NCBI GenBank assembly: GCA_016278515.1 | Contig: JADQBR010000025.1 | Span: forward strand, 1 to 50,858 | Source: Bacillota bacterium | GTDB lineage: Bacteria > Bacillota > JADQBR01 | Direction of reading: 5' to 3' | Length of the DNA: 50,858 bases | Shown here: positions 34,344 through 42,454 of the stretch, piece after piece | Layout: every line of letters begins with the position of its first letter | Numbering within the stretch: the first letter of the stretch is position 1 | Position numbers and translations under genes: made by a program | Notes under the pieces: generated by a model | The model's input: the letters and a program-made list of their open reading frames with translations, nothing else | Database searches by the model: none | What the model was told of the DNA's origin: nothing

Positions 34344-34373
34344 ATTATACGCTGATACAGACACATTTGTCAA
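34344..34373 (-). promoter_or_regulatory. thrS leader promoter
   Basis: A perfect TTGACA (34373-34368) and a perfect TATAAT (34349-34344) are separated by 18 bases. The -35 box starts two bases after the stop codon of the upstream DUF445 gene. Confidence 0.85.
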
Positions 34374-34374
34374 A

Positions 34375-34977
34375 CTAGCCCCAATAATAAAATACTCCTA
34401 CCTGCACCAAGCCAATTAAAAAACCGAGAATAGCACCTAACACTTCAATATGTTTTAACTCTTTTGACGCTACACTAAAAATTAAATGTTCCAATTGTAG
34501 CAGGTCGAAGTTTCGCAGTTTTTCCTCGACTAAGTGATCTACTTTTACCTCTTTTAAAAGATCCTGAGAAATACTTTCCGTCAATTGTTCAAATAAGATC
34601 GGCGCTTCTTTGTTTACCGTATCCTCAACTAAGGCAATTACCAGACTTTTTACAGAATACGGTACGAAACCTGGCATTTTTTGGTTGACCCGCTCTTTTA
34701 GCAAATCACTAACAACTTCAACAAGATGTTTTTTTCTCGATTGATTATTTAGTTCACCAATAATTTCTTCCATAGATATTAGCTCATTTTCAACGACCCT
34801 GCCCACATTAACGGCAATCTCATCTTGTCTTTTAGGTATTAGGCCCTGAATACTCCAAGGAGTAAAAGGAATACGCTTGGGGACAAACGGACGAAAGATT
34901 AGTTTTATGGCTATATAATTGGTCAGCCAGCCAATAAGTGCACCTATCACAGGTATTATTATAAATTCCGGCCACAT
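34375..34977 (-). CDS. DUF445 family membrane protein
   Basis: A 200-residue protein with a membrane segment at each end. The N-terminal 'IIPVIGALIGWLTNYIAIKLIFRPF' (split at 7-31) is the DUF445 hallmark; the C-terminal segment is 'VLGAILGFLIGLVQVGVFYYW'. The middle (about 35-175) is helical and charged. Bacterial DUF445 proteins such as YheB are of unknown function, and some are linked to sporulation or envelope processes. This is a short version. No terminator separates it from the thrS promoter. Confidence 0.85.
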   Translation of the reverse strand: MWPEFIIIPVIGALIGWLTNYIAIKLIFRPFVPKRIPFTPWSIQGLIPKRQDEIAVNVGRVVENELISMEEIIGELNNQSRKKHLVEVVSDLLKERVNQKMPGFVPYSVKSLVIALVEDTVNKEAPILFEQLTESISQDLLKEVKVDHLVEEKLRNFDLLQLEHLIFSVASKELKHIEVLGAILGFLIGLVQVGVFYYWG

Positions 34978-35042
34978 ATGCCTACCTCATTTCTCCTTCT
35001 GAATATACCAAAATACCTGCGTTAATGCAATTTTTTGCGCAA

Positions 35043-35079
35043 TAAAAAATGGCCAACATCAGTTGTTGCGTTGGCCATG
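35043..35079 (-). terminator. ytxC terminator overlapping the stop codon
   Basis: Arms ATGGCCAAC (35078-35070) and GTTGGCCAT (35057-35049) enclose a 12-base loop that contains the ytxC stop codon (35061-35059), followed by TTTTTTATT on the minus strand. The terminator stem thus includes the last coding codons. Confidence 0.85.
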
Positions 35080-35949
35080 TTCGCTGCAAAATTCGCACCC
35101 GGAACATTCTTCTGCACGGTCCCCGAAGACATTTTTGATAGTTTTAATAGCATCCCGAACAGTACGTTTATCTGGAAAATGCAAAACCACCCGCCGTGGT
35201 GCAATAGTAATCAAGGCACTAATTAATAAATCTTCATAATTAATTTCGTTATCTATAAACTCTAGAATAAAACCCTCCAGATAGTCATTGTCTATAGGTT
35301 TGCGGTTACCATCAAATAGTTCAAAAACACCTGTTTTTTTTAATAGAACATTAACAGTGTCCACCCTTGGATCCTGAATGTCCACAAAATACCTAAGCAA
35401 TCTAATGAATTCATCATATTCTCTTTCCATAATAAATTCATCAACAGCCTGATCGACTGCTTCTTCCAGAATATCTCGGTATTCCTTCAATCGAAAATTA
35501 ATAAATCCTTCCAGATTTATGCTGCTATTTTGCTCTAAATATTCCTGTGTTTTTCGTAGAACCCGCTGCAATCTAATATTCTTGTTATATATGTCCTGGC
35601 AATTTTCCAGCAGATTAAAAGTTCTGAGCAATACCTTATTTTTTTCTTCTTCTTTCAAATAATAATACTGATCTTTAATTATTTGGTAGACTATCTGAAA
35701 TTCCCAATTGTCCAAGATAACTTCGGTTATTAGCTTGGATAGTTTATAGATAAATAAAACCCCTGTTTCTTCCTCGGGGTGACCGTCCCTAATATTTAAC
35801 GTTAAAAACTTATATTTTCCTTTATTCTCTTCAATTATGTCTATTTCTCCATCAGGAATGAGCGTTTTTGGACAGCTCTTTATCCGTTTCATCAGGGTAG
35901 GAAAATGACTGGCAGAACCTACTTGAAAATTTAGGTTCAAATTTATCAC
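35059..35949 (-). CDS. ytxC: putative sporulation protein YtxC
   Basis: The 296-residue protein matches the YtxC-like family, which is confined to spore-formers and often lies near thrS. Visible family features are a variable N-terminal third, the central 'FINFRLKEYRDILEEAVDQAVDEFIMEREYDEFIRLLRYFVDIQ' region (152-195), and the C-terminal 'VVLHFPDKRTVRDAIKTI' (255-272). The final residues carry a Cys/His cluster ('CSGCEFCSEHG') that could bind a metal and is less usual. No membrane segment or signal peptide. Molecular function is unknown. It ends in a terminator that overlaps its stop. Confidence 0.82.
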   Translation of the reverse strand: MINLNLNFQVGSASHFPTLMKRIKSCPKTLIPDGEIDIIEENKGKYKFLTLNIRDGHPEEETGVLFIYKLSKLITEVILDNWEFQIVYQIIKDQYYYLKEEEKNKVLLRTFNLLENCQDIYNKNIRLQRVLRKTQEYLEQNSSINLEGFINFRLKEYRDILEEAVDQAVDEFIMEREYDEFIRLLRYFVDIQDPRVDTVNVLLKKTGVFELFDGNRKPIDNDYLEGFILEFIDNEINYEDLLISALITIAPRRVVLHFPDKRTVRDAIKTIKNVFGDRAEECSGCEFCSEHGQRNN

Positions 35950-36117
35950 CTCTCTTCAAGATTAGTATATGTGAGGTAATTTCCACATATACAATCCAAA
36001 ATATTAACCTTGTGGCTCTAAAGACATTTTTGCCCTAATTTAGCTAACACATACAATGTATTATTTCTTATGCGCCTGTACATAATGATATTAAATTATT
36101 AATGGAGGTGTTTTCAT

Positions 36118-36306
36118 TTGAAAGTAAAAGTGGATCCGGATGAATGTATTGAATGTGGAGCCTGTATCGATATATGCCCGGAAGTTTTTGATTGGGACGA
36201 AGATGGAAAAGCAGTGTCTATAGTGGATGAAGTTCCATCTGATAGCGAAGACGACGCTGTTGAAGCAGTGGAAGGTTGTCCTACAGAAGCCATTAGCAAA
36301 CATTAA
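36118..36306 (+). CDS. small single-cluster 4Fe-4S ferredoxin
   Basis: A 62-residue, very acidic ferredoxin with one cluster motif, CIECGACIDICP (C10, C13, C16), and a distant fourth ligand in 'EGCPTEAI' (C54). The remote Cys is typical of monocluster ferredoxins of the Fer type in Bacillus and Clostridia. The start is a TTG six bases after GGAGGTG. It is an electron carrier for unspecified redox partners. It is followed 56 bases later by a 41-codon ORF in the same direction. Position 35950-36117 upstream holds no gene; I see no consensus promoter there. Confidence 0.92.
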   Translation: MKVKVDPDECIECGACIDICPEVFDWDEDGKAVSIVDEVPSDSEDDAVEAVEGCPTEAISKH

Positions 36307-36362
36307 TCCCTTTTGAATTAAAGTACTTAAATTTGAAATACTATCAATAGGAGGGATGCTGA

Positions 36363-36488
36363 ATGTGGTTTAAAATGAAACACAATCTGCACAAAATGAA
36401 AAAGTACTCTTTTCTCGCCTATCCTTTGGCCTTTATTAAAGGCCTGTTTGTCGGTCAATTAATTGGCAAGAAATTAGGCAGAGATTAG
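36363..36488 (+). CDS. small basic single-membrane-segment protein, unknown
   Basis: A 41-codon ORF with a strong ribosome site (AGGAGG, eight bases before the ATG). The product begins 'MWFKMKHNLHKMKKYSFLAY' and contains 'FIKGLFVGQLIGKKLG'. It has a basic N-terminus and one short hydrophobic stretch, so it could be peripheral or single-pass. I do not recognise a family. It probably shares a transcript with the ferredoxin upstream, and a strong terminator begins 25 bases after its stop. Ribosome site, compact placement and terminator support a real gene. Confidence 0.6.
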   Translation: MWFKMKHNLHKMKKYSFLAYPLAFIKGLFVGQLIGKKLGRD

Positions 36489-36512
36489 GTTAGGTTCCCT
36501 TCTTTAACAACT

Positions 36513-36549
36513 AGATTAAGGCCTGCAGAAATCTGCAGGCCTTAATCTT
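36513..36549. terminator. bidirectional terminator
   Basis: A nearly perfect 36-base inverted repeat (arms 36513-36529 and 36532-36548, core GGCCTGCAGA / TCTGCAGGCC) sits between the plus-strand ferredoxin unit and the end of the minus-strand Tad operon. T-rich flanks on both sides suggest that it serves both. Confidence 0.85.
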
Positions 36550-37673
36550 TAAATGGCCATTTTATTGCTGCCAAATTGCCCTACCGCTCCTTCCAAATTG
36601 GTCGTCGCTTGCAGTAAATGCTGTACATTAGTTCTTAAAGATAATTTTTCCAAAGGTTTCAACCATTTGGTTACTTGATCAAGCCCTTGTTTCAAATTCT
36701 CCAATTCATCCCCCATCTCTATGGGCATACCTTTCATTACTTTAAAATCATCTAGTATTGGTACTATCAAATCATAAAACTCAGCAAACTCCTTTACGGT
36801 ATTCTGCCCTAAGCGGACTGCATCATCTGACTTATGGACAATTTGTTCAGTCAGTTCGTTTCCTTCACCTAATTGTCTGCGGAGAACAATTAAAATGTCA
36901 CACATCTTAGATACTTCTTCTTCATCCAGTTCCCTAGATATATAATTTATGGTTTTTTCCTCAAGTTCTTCTATTAATACAGCCATATCATTATAAAGAG
37001 AAGAGAAAAGCCTGTGTTTATCTTTTATTACAGTCGCTGAATCTGTTCCTTTGTTTGCATAGTACATCATGGATTGCGGTAGGTTATCAGAAAGTTTGAT
37101 AAATTGCTCTTGCCGAAGACAATTTGCCCATTCGTCAAAATGAGTACTGATTTGGTCTGCCAGAACTTTAACATTACCCGCCTTACCATCACATCCGGAA
37201 AGTCCTCTTATTGCCTCTGAAATACCTTCTTCCGTCTGCCCGACACCGCTCATTAGCTTTAATGTCATAGTTTTAAAATGCTTTGCTTTTTCTTCAACTA
37301 TCCCCACCAGATTTTTCAGAAATCTTGTTAGCACTTCAACTCTTTGACCTGCTTGAGATATCTCATCCAATCCTTCCAATTCATCTTCTCTAATATTGGA
37401 AAAATCCCCATCTACACATGCATTTAAGTAGTTTAGAAAAACATCAAACCGCTTTCCTACGGTTCGCATATAAATAAACCTAAACAACAAGGCAAAAATA
37501 AACCCTTGTATAACTAACCCAGGCAGAATTTCCCGATAAAACATATGCTGTGTTTCCACGCCTAAAGGTACTAACTTCAGATAAAAATAGAGAGCCCAAA
37601 TGACAATAAAAAAAGTCACGCTGCCAGCGGATAAGAAAAACATTTTGTTAGTTAATTGCTTTTTCCCACTCAA
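36549..37673 (-). CDS. unknown membrane protein at the end of the Tad operon
   Basis: The 374 residues have two membrane segments (about 11-32 and 47-69) and then a long, mostly helical cytoplasmic part of 300 residues with regularly spaced hydrophobic positions. The layout (two membrane spans, a linker, a helical body) resembles a HAMP/methyl-accepting sensor. However, I see no convincing HAMP or signalling-tip motif, so I do not assign it there. It overlaps the DUF192 gene by four bases, which makes it the last gene of the pilus operon. It may be a pilus-linked sensor or scaffold. Function unknown. Confidence 0.75.
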   Translation of the reverse strand: MSGKKQLTNKMFFLSAGSVTFFIVIWALYFYLKLVPLGVETQHMFYREILPGLVIQGFIFALLFRFIYMRTVGKRFDVFLNYLNACVDGDFSNIREDELEGLDEISQAGQRVEVLTRFLKNLVGIVEEKAKHFKTMTLKLMSGVGQTEEGISEAIRGLSGCDGKAGNVKVLADQISTHFDEWANCLRQEQFIKLSDNLPQSMMYYANKGTDSATVIKDKHRLFSSLYNDMAVLIEELEEKTINYISRELDEEEVSKMCDILIVLRRQLGEGNELTEQIVHKSDDAVRLGQNTVKEFAEFYDLIVPILDDFKVMKGMPIEMGDELENLKQGLDQVTKWLKPLEKLSLRTNVQHLLQATTNLEGAVGQFGSNKMAI

Positions 37674-38041
37674 TTTATACCACCCTTTCCCATACTAATT
37701 TTATCACCTACACGTATCTTGGTCTTTTCTATGGTACCAGTTGGTAATTCAACAGTTTTATATGCCCCGATGGCACCAATAAACAATTTATTTGGTTTAA
37801 CATCCAACACCTTTTTAATGACGTAATTATCTTGATCCAAAAAAAGCACATCAATATTAAAACGCATAAACATGGTATGAACCATGCTGCAAGGCTTAAT
37901 AATCAGCGCACTGTTTTTCGGCAAATGTTTTTTTCCCAAGAGGCCTTTCAGCCTCTTTAAAAAACTATCAGCAGTAGCAACGTTTTGAGCTATAACGATC
38001 CTTTGTGTAAGATTCATAAGCGAATCTTTTCTAAACTTCAT
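37670..38041 (-). CDS. DUF192 family protein
   Basis: The 123-residue protein shows the DUF192 pattern: 'RLKGLLGKKHLPKNSALIIKPCSMVHTMFM' (split over 31-60), 'FNIDVLFLDQDNYVIKKVLDVKPNK' and 'YKTVELPTGTIEKTKIRVGDKIS'. DUF192 proteins are small beta-rich proteins, often exported; this one has no clear signal peptide. It overlaps tadC by four bases and the following membrane-protein gene by four bases, so all three are translationally linked. I recall DUF192 genes near Tad-type systems in other bacteria, but its role is not established. Confidence 0.85.
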   Translation of the reverse strand: MKFRKDSLMNLTQRIVIAQNVATADSFLKRLKGLLGKKHLPKNSALIIKPCSMVHTMFMRFNIDVLFLDQDNYVIKKVLDVKPNKLFIGAIGAYKTVELPTGTIEKTKIRVGDKISMGKGGIN

Positions 38042-38952
38042 TGCTGCCCCAGCACTCTAATTATTTGAATTGCTGCTGGTCCCAGAAGCACTATAAACAT
38101 TGTTGGAAATATAAAAAATATTAAGGGTATTAACATTTTAATTGGTGCCTTCATTGCTAATTCCTCAATTCTCTGGCGTCGCTTTTGCCTTACTTGATCG
38201 CCCTGGCTGCGCAGCACACCTGCTAGCCCAACGCCCAACTGATCTGCCTGAATAACTGCTGACGCAAAATTTCTAATGTTTTCCGTGCCAGTCCGTTGCG
38301 CAAAATTACGCCAAGCCTCTTTTCTCGGTTGCCCCACTTGGAGTTCCCTCAGGAGGTACGCCATTTCTTGTGCCAAATGTCCATTGCTTTTATCCACTAC
38401 ACGCACTAGGGCTGAGTCAAAACCAAGACCTGCCTCCACGCTGACCGTCAATAAATCCAATGAGTCAGGAAGTTCTTTATCTAGCTTATATTTTCTTACA
38501 ACTATATTCCTCTTAATAATTAAGTCAGGTAATAGATAACCGACTAATGTTCCTGTGATAACCCATCTTAACATGTATAGTACTTCTAAACTAAGAAGCA
38601 TGGTAAGAACGATGGGTATTAAACCTAGAGCGGTTGCAAAGAATAGTTTAGCGGCCATCAGATCAGCAGGTTGCGCTGTCATAAAGCCTGCTTGCCATAG
38701 TTTTTCCTGCCAAACTTTTGACTTTTCTTTTGGCAGGAAAAAGGATGCTTTGGCCTTCATCCAACCTCTAAGCGGTCTTAAAATCCTTTGCGAAAATGGC
38801 TCCTTCAAGTGTTCGGGATATTCGCTTAAACTCAACTGTTGTTCAGCTAGCCTCTCCTTCAGCTTAGCTTCAAGATTTGACCGTTCACCGTAAGCTAAGA
38901 CCAAGAAAAATGATGTTAAAGAAACCAACACTGCGGTTAGCAACACTTCCAC
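38038..38952 (-). CDS. tadC: TadC, type II/IV secretion system F-domain inner membrane protein
   Basis: The 304-residue T2SSF-domain protein has membrane segments near 3-20, 105-145 and 265-295. The conserved cytoplasmic stretch 'ELPDSLDLLTVSVEAGLGFDSALVRVV' lies at about 163-190. It forms the platform of the Flp pilus machine together with TadB. It follows tadB by 13 bases and overlaps the DUF192 gene by four. Confidence 0.92.
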   Translation of the reverse strand: MEVLLTAVLVSLTSFFLVLAYGERSNLEAKLKERLAEQQLSLSEYPEHLKEPFSQRILRPLRGWMKAKASFFLPKEKSKVWQEKLWQAGFMTAQPADLMAAKLFFATALGLIPIVLTMLLSLEVLYMLRWVITGTLVGYLLPDLIIKRNIVVRKYKLDKELPDSLDLLTVSVEAGLGFDSALVRVVDKSNGHLAQEMAYLLRELQVGQPRKEAWRNFAQRTGTENIRNFASAVIQADQLGVGLAGVLRSQGDQVRQKRRQRIEELAMKAPIKMLIPLIFFIFPTMFIVLLGPAAIQIIRVLGQQ

Positions 38953-38965
38953 CTCCTCATTACAA

Positions 38966-39901
38966 TCAGACGTCGATGGTTACAACTTTCTTAATAAAGA
39001 ATAATCCCAGCAGTTGTGAGGTAATGCCACCCACAATTAAGAAAGGGCCTATAGGGTCTGAAATTAATACGCTTATATAGTTCGGATTAATAAGAGTTAG
39101 AACAAAAGCTAACACAATAGGCAGCATGCCAATTATTAAGCCCGATATTTTACCTTGGGCAGTTAACGTTTTAATCTCTCCTCTCATGCGCGCACGCTCC
39201 TTAATAGTTGTGGCAATTTTGTTTAATACTTCAGCTAAATTCCCGCCGACCTGCCGCTGTATTAGCACGGCTGTAACTACCATATCCAGATCGTCACTCG
39301 CTATCTGTTTAGCTAGGTTATCCAATGCAATTTCAACAGGCAGTCCTAATTGAACCTCGTTCATCACTTTTGAAAACTCTTTTCCCAAGGGCGCAGGCGT
39401 TTCCTTCCCCACCAATTCCATGGCCTGAAGAAAGCTAAATCCTGCTTTTAATGAATTAGCCATAAGAATTAATGCGTCTCCCAATTGTTCATTAAACACC
39501 CGCAGTCTTTTTCGCCTGGCACTACTAACCCAAAGCGGTGGCATTATCAAAGAGACAACTACTAAAACAAAACCAAAGTATATCTTGCCATATATTACGA
39601 GAGCCATTGAAACAATGAAGATAACTAGATAAATACCAATAAACTCTTCAATCCGCAAGGGCAATCCGGCTTGATACAAATACTTGGATATCTTATCAGT
39701 AACACTTATTTTAGCTATTGCGGACGCTATCTTTTCTTTAGGCTTTCCGCCTTTTTCGGTGGCAATATTTTTATTGTTTTTTCTAAAGCCGGCTTCTTGC
39801 AGTAACTTATTAAACTGCCTTCTCTCTTCCATGTGGTGCAGCAAGCCCATTATCACCACGCCAACCCATCCAGTTGCAAATAAACTTATTAGTATTACCA
39901 T
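38966..39901 (-). CDS. tadB: TadB, pilus assembly inner membrane protein
   Basis: About 311 residues, T2SSF family. An N-terminal membrane segment is followed by two more near 90-130 and two at the C-terminus. The conserved core is 'FNEQLGDALILMANSLKAGFSFLQAME' (about 143-170) and 'ERARMRGEIKTLTAQGKIS'. I chose the ATG at 39901, with GAGGTG nine bases upstream; the frame runs 25 codons further into tadA, which is unlikely to be translated. It starts seven bases after tadA ends. Confidence 0.92.
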   Translation of the reverse strand: MVILISLFATGWVGVVIMGLLHHMEERRQFNKLLQEAGFRKNNKNIATEKGGKPKEKIASAIAKISVTDKISKYLYQAGLPLRIEEFIGIYLVIFIVSMALVIYGKIYFGFVLVVVSLIMPPLWVSSARRKRLRVFNEQLGDALILMANSLKAGFSFLQAMELVGKETPAPLGKEFSKVMNEVQLGLPVEIALDNLAKQIASDDLDMVVTAVLIQRQVGGNLAEVLNKIATTIKERARMRGEIKTLTAQGKISGLIIGMLPIVLAFVLTLINPNYISVLISDPIGPFLIVGGITSQLLGLFFIKKVVTIDV

Positions 39902-39908
39902 GAATTTA

Positions 39909-41225
39909 TCACCTCGACAATCCTGGTGAAAAGATATTCGCCGGCAAAGTAATCCCCTCCGCCAGTATTCTGTCAACGAATTTGGGCCTAATTCCGGTAG
40001 GAGTAAAGCCTTTTTCCAGACCCTGATTGTTGTATTTAAATATATCTTGTAAAACTATTACATCACCCTCCATTCCCTGTACCTCAGTAATATGAGTAAT
40101 GCGCCTAGTTCCATCGCTTAATCTTGCTTGTTGAATAATTATATCAATGGCAGAAGATATCTGCTCCCTAATAGCTCGGATTGGTAGTTCCATGCCTGCC
40201 ATTAACACCATCGTCTCCAACCTCGAGAGAAAGTCTCTGGGAGTATTAGCATGGCCTGTTGTTAAAGAACCGTCATGTCCGGTATTCATAGCTTGGAGCA
40301 TGTCCAATGCTTCTCCACTCCTAACTTCTCCAACCACAATGCGGTCCGGTCGCATACGCAGACCATTTCTCACCAAGTCACGAATACTGACTGCACCCCG
40401 TCCCTCAATGTTTGGGGGTCTAGTCTCTAAAGTTACCACATGGTTTTGTCTTAACTGCAGTTCAGCGGCATCCTCAATGGTTACTATCCGCTCATCCGGG
40501 GGAATAAATGATGACAACACATTTAAAGTGGTTGTCTTGCCCGAGCCTGTTCCCCCGGAAACCACAATATTTAATCTTGCCTTAACGCTAGCCTCTAAGA
40601 TAGTAAGCATTTCACTAGACAACGTTCCAAATTCGAGAAGGTTTTCTGTTGTAAATGGATCTTTGGAAAACTTACGTATTGTCAAGACTGGTCCTACCAG
40701 AGACAAAGGGGGTATGATTGCATTAACCCTGGATCCATCCTTTAAACGAGCATCCACCATAGGCATGCTTTCATCAATACGGCGGCCTAATGGAGATACG
40801 ATCCTTTCGATTAGGTTTACCACCTGATCAGCACTCTCAAACTTGACGGAGGTTATTTCAAGGCACCCCTTGCGTTCAACAAAAACCTTATTGGGGCCGT
40901 TTACCATAATCTCGGTTACTGTCTCATCCTGCAACAATTCCTCTAATGGACCATAGCCCATAGAATCGTTAACAATCTCTTGAATAAGTTGTTCTTGTAA
41001 GGATCTTGATAGATTACCTTCTTCCTTTAAAACTTCCTGGGCAATCTCTTTAATCTTAACCGCCAGGTCAATTTCTTTAGACTGTTCGGTATAACTTGAT
41101 TTGCCTATTTCCTCAATGACTGCCTGGTGTATTTTTTTCTTCAATCTTCCCTTAGATTGACTGGCACTGCCTACGGATAATGGTTTGCTAACTTCTTTTT
41201 TTTCTAAGCGTTCCAGCAAAGACAT
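39909..41225 (-). CDS. tadA: TadA/CpaF pilus assembly ATPase
   Basis: The 438-residue hexameric ATPase powers Flp pilus assembly. The N-terminal domain includes 'GYGPLEELLQDETVTEIMVNG', and the ATPase has Walker A 'SGGTGSGKTTTLNVL' (about 232-245), an Asp box/Walker B region ('IVTIEDAAELQL', 'DRIVVGEVRSGEALDML') and the His box ('TGHDGSLTTGHAN'). All catalytic motifs are intact. GGAGGAGG precedes the ATG. It lies between tadZ (32 bases upstream) and tadB. Confidence 0.96.
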   Translation of the reverse strand: MSLLERLEKKEVSKPLSVGSASQSKGRLKKKIHQAVIEEIGKSSYTEQSKEIDLAVKIKEIAQEVLKEEGNLSRSLQEQLIQEIVNDSMGYGPLEELLQDETVTEIMVNGPNKVFVERKGCLEITSVKFESADQVVNLIERIVSPLGRRIDESMPMVDARLKDGSRVNAIIPPLSLVGPVLTIRKFSKDPFTTENLLEFGTLSSEMLTILEASVKARLNIVVSGGTGSGKTTTLNVLSSFIPPDERIVTIEDAAELQLRQNHVVTLETRPPNIEGRGAVSIRDLVRNGLRMRPDRIVVGEVRSGEALDMLQAMNTGHDGSLTTGHANTPRDFLSRLETMVLMAGMELPIRAIREQISSAIDIIIQQARLSDGTRRITHITEVQGMEGDVIVLQDIFKYNNQGLEKGFTPTGIRPKFVDRILAEGITLPANIFSPGLSR

Positions 41226-41257
41226 ACCTTAACCTCCTCCTTCACAAACTGGTAGTC

Positions 41258-42451
41258 TTAGAAGCTAAAAATCTTTCTAATTAAACCCTTACCACTTTTG
41301 TCTGGTACAGCTTTGCCCGCCACAGTTTCAGCCAGCTTTTCAAAAGCTTGATTAAGGGCATTACTTGATCGGACTAAAGTTGGTGGAACTCCCTTATTAA
41401 CAGCAGTTAAGACCGTTTTCTCGTCGTAAGGAATAGAGGCTACCACGGTTTGTTCCAATGTTTTTTCCACCATCTGCTGTTTAAAAGCGCCGTTCCGGCC
41501 AGCAAAGTTTTCCAGTGTAAGAACTTTATGCCCGTTGCCTAAAGCTTCAAATAATCTCTGGCTGCTTATAGCAGATTTCAAGGAAAGTAGGTCGGGTGTT
41601 ACCATTTGGACAATAACATCAGCACATTCTAACGCAAACAAATTCGTTTCATTAAATCCAGTAGTTAAATCCAATATTAAGTAATCAAAGTGCTCCTTTA
41701 GGCAGTTAACCAATTTTTCTATCAAATTCCGCTCTATCTTTTCATTATGCTCCACACTTCCTAACCCCGGCATTACCTGAATTCCCGACAGATGATGGAG
41801 TAGGTAACCCTGCAATACGTCCCAATCAATTATTTCCTCTTCTAATAAATGTTCCAAATTTCTCTTTGAATTCAATCCCAGCATTAAGGATATATCACCA
41901 AACTGCATGTCCAAATCTACAAGAGCAACTTTAAAAGACCTGCCTAATACTATGCTCAAGTTAGTGGCTGCTAAACTTTTACCCGTACCGCCCTTACCTG
42001 AAAAGAGCGTCACTACCTTGGCCTGACTTTTCTTTTCAATCTCGGCGGAACCAATCGCCTGCCCAAAAGAATAACTGCGTTTAACTTTGGCCACCTGTCT
42101 AATAGTACTTGCCACGTCATCTCCACTGAAAGGCTTAATAAGATATTCTCTCGCGCCGGCCATCATTGCTTTTTTCAAGTACTCCTGCTCACCTTGAATA
42201 GAAATAATAATAATGGCCGTTCCAGAAAAATGGCTGGTAATTTCCTCCGTAGCCTGAATCCCGTCCATACCCGGCATATTAATATCCATTAAGACCACAT
42301 CAGGCTTGACTTCTTTTACAACCTCTATGGCTTCTTCACCGGTTGCCGCCTCCCCTACCACCGAGATATCATCTTCGAAATATAGCAACCGAGATATGTC
42401 TTGACGGGTCTGTTCCACATCGTCCGCTACAACCACACTGATTTGTTCCAT
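41258..42451 (-). CDS. tadZ: TadZ/CpaE: receiver domain fused to a MinD-like ATPase
   Basis: Of the 397 residues, 1-125 form a response regulator receiver and 145-390 a ParA/MinD ATPase with the deviant Walker A 'SGKGGTGKSLAATNL'. TadZ localises the Tad machine at its site. In many CpaE proteins the receiver is degenerate. Here the pocket looks complete: the acidic pair in 'VVADDVEQ', the phosphorylation Asp in 'DVVLMDINMPGMDG' and the Lys in 'EYLIKPFSG'. Phosphorylation control is therefore possible. It starts three bases after the cpaB stop. Confidence 0.92.
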   Translation of the reverse strand: MEQISVVVADDVEQTRQDISRLLYFEDDISVVGEAATGEEAIEVVKEVKPDVVLMDINMPGMDGIQATEEITSHFSGTAIIIISIQGEQEYLKKAMMAGAREYLIKPFSGDDVASTIRQVAKVKRSYSFGQAIGSAEIEKKSQAKVVTLFSGKGGTGKSLAATNLSIVLGRSFKVALVDLDMQFGDISLMLGLNSKRNLEHLLEEEIIDWDVLQGYLLHHLSGIQVMPGLGSVEHNEKIERNLIEKLVNCLKEHFDYLILDLTTGFNETNLFALECADVIVQMVTPDLLSLKSAISSQRLFEALGNGHKVLTLENFAGRNGAFKQQMVEKTLEQTVVASIPYDEKTVLTAVNKGVPPTLVRSSNALNQAFEKLAETVAGKAVPDKSGKGLIRKIFSF

Positions 42452-42454
42452 GTT

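Noticed and set aside
36549-37673. Methyl-accepting chemotaxis protein
   Set aside because: Two spans and a helical body fit, but no signalling-tip or clear HAMP motif is visible.
40147-40827. A 226-codon plus-strand frame opposite tadA
   Set aside because: tadA has all catalytic motifs in place; the opposite frame shows no family pattern or ribosome site.
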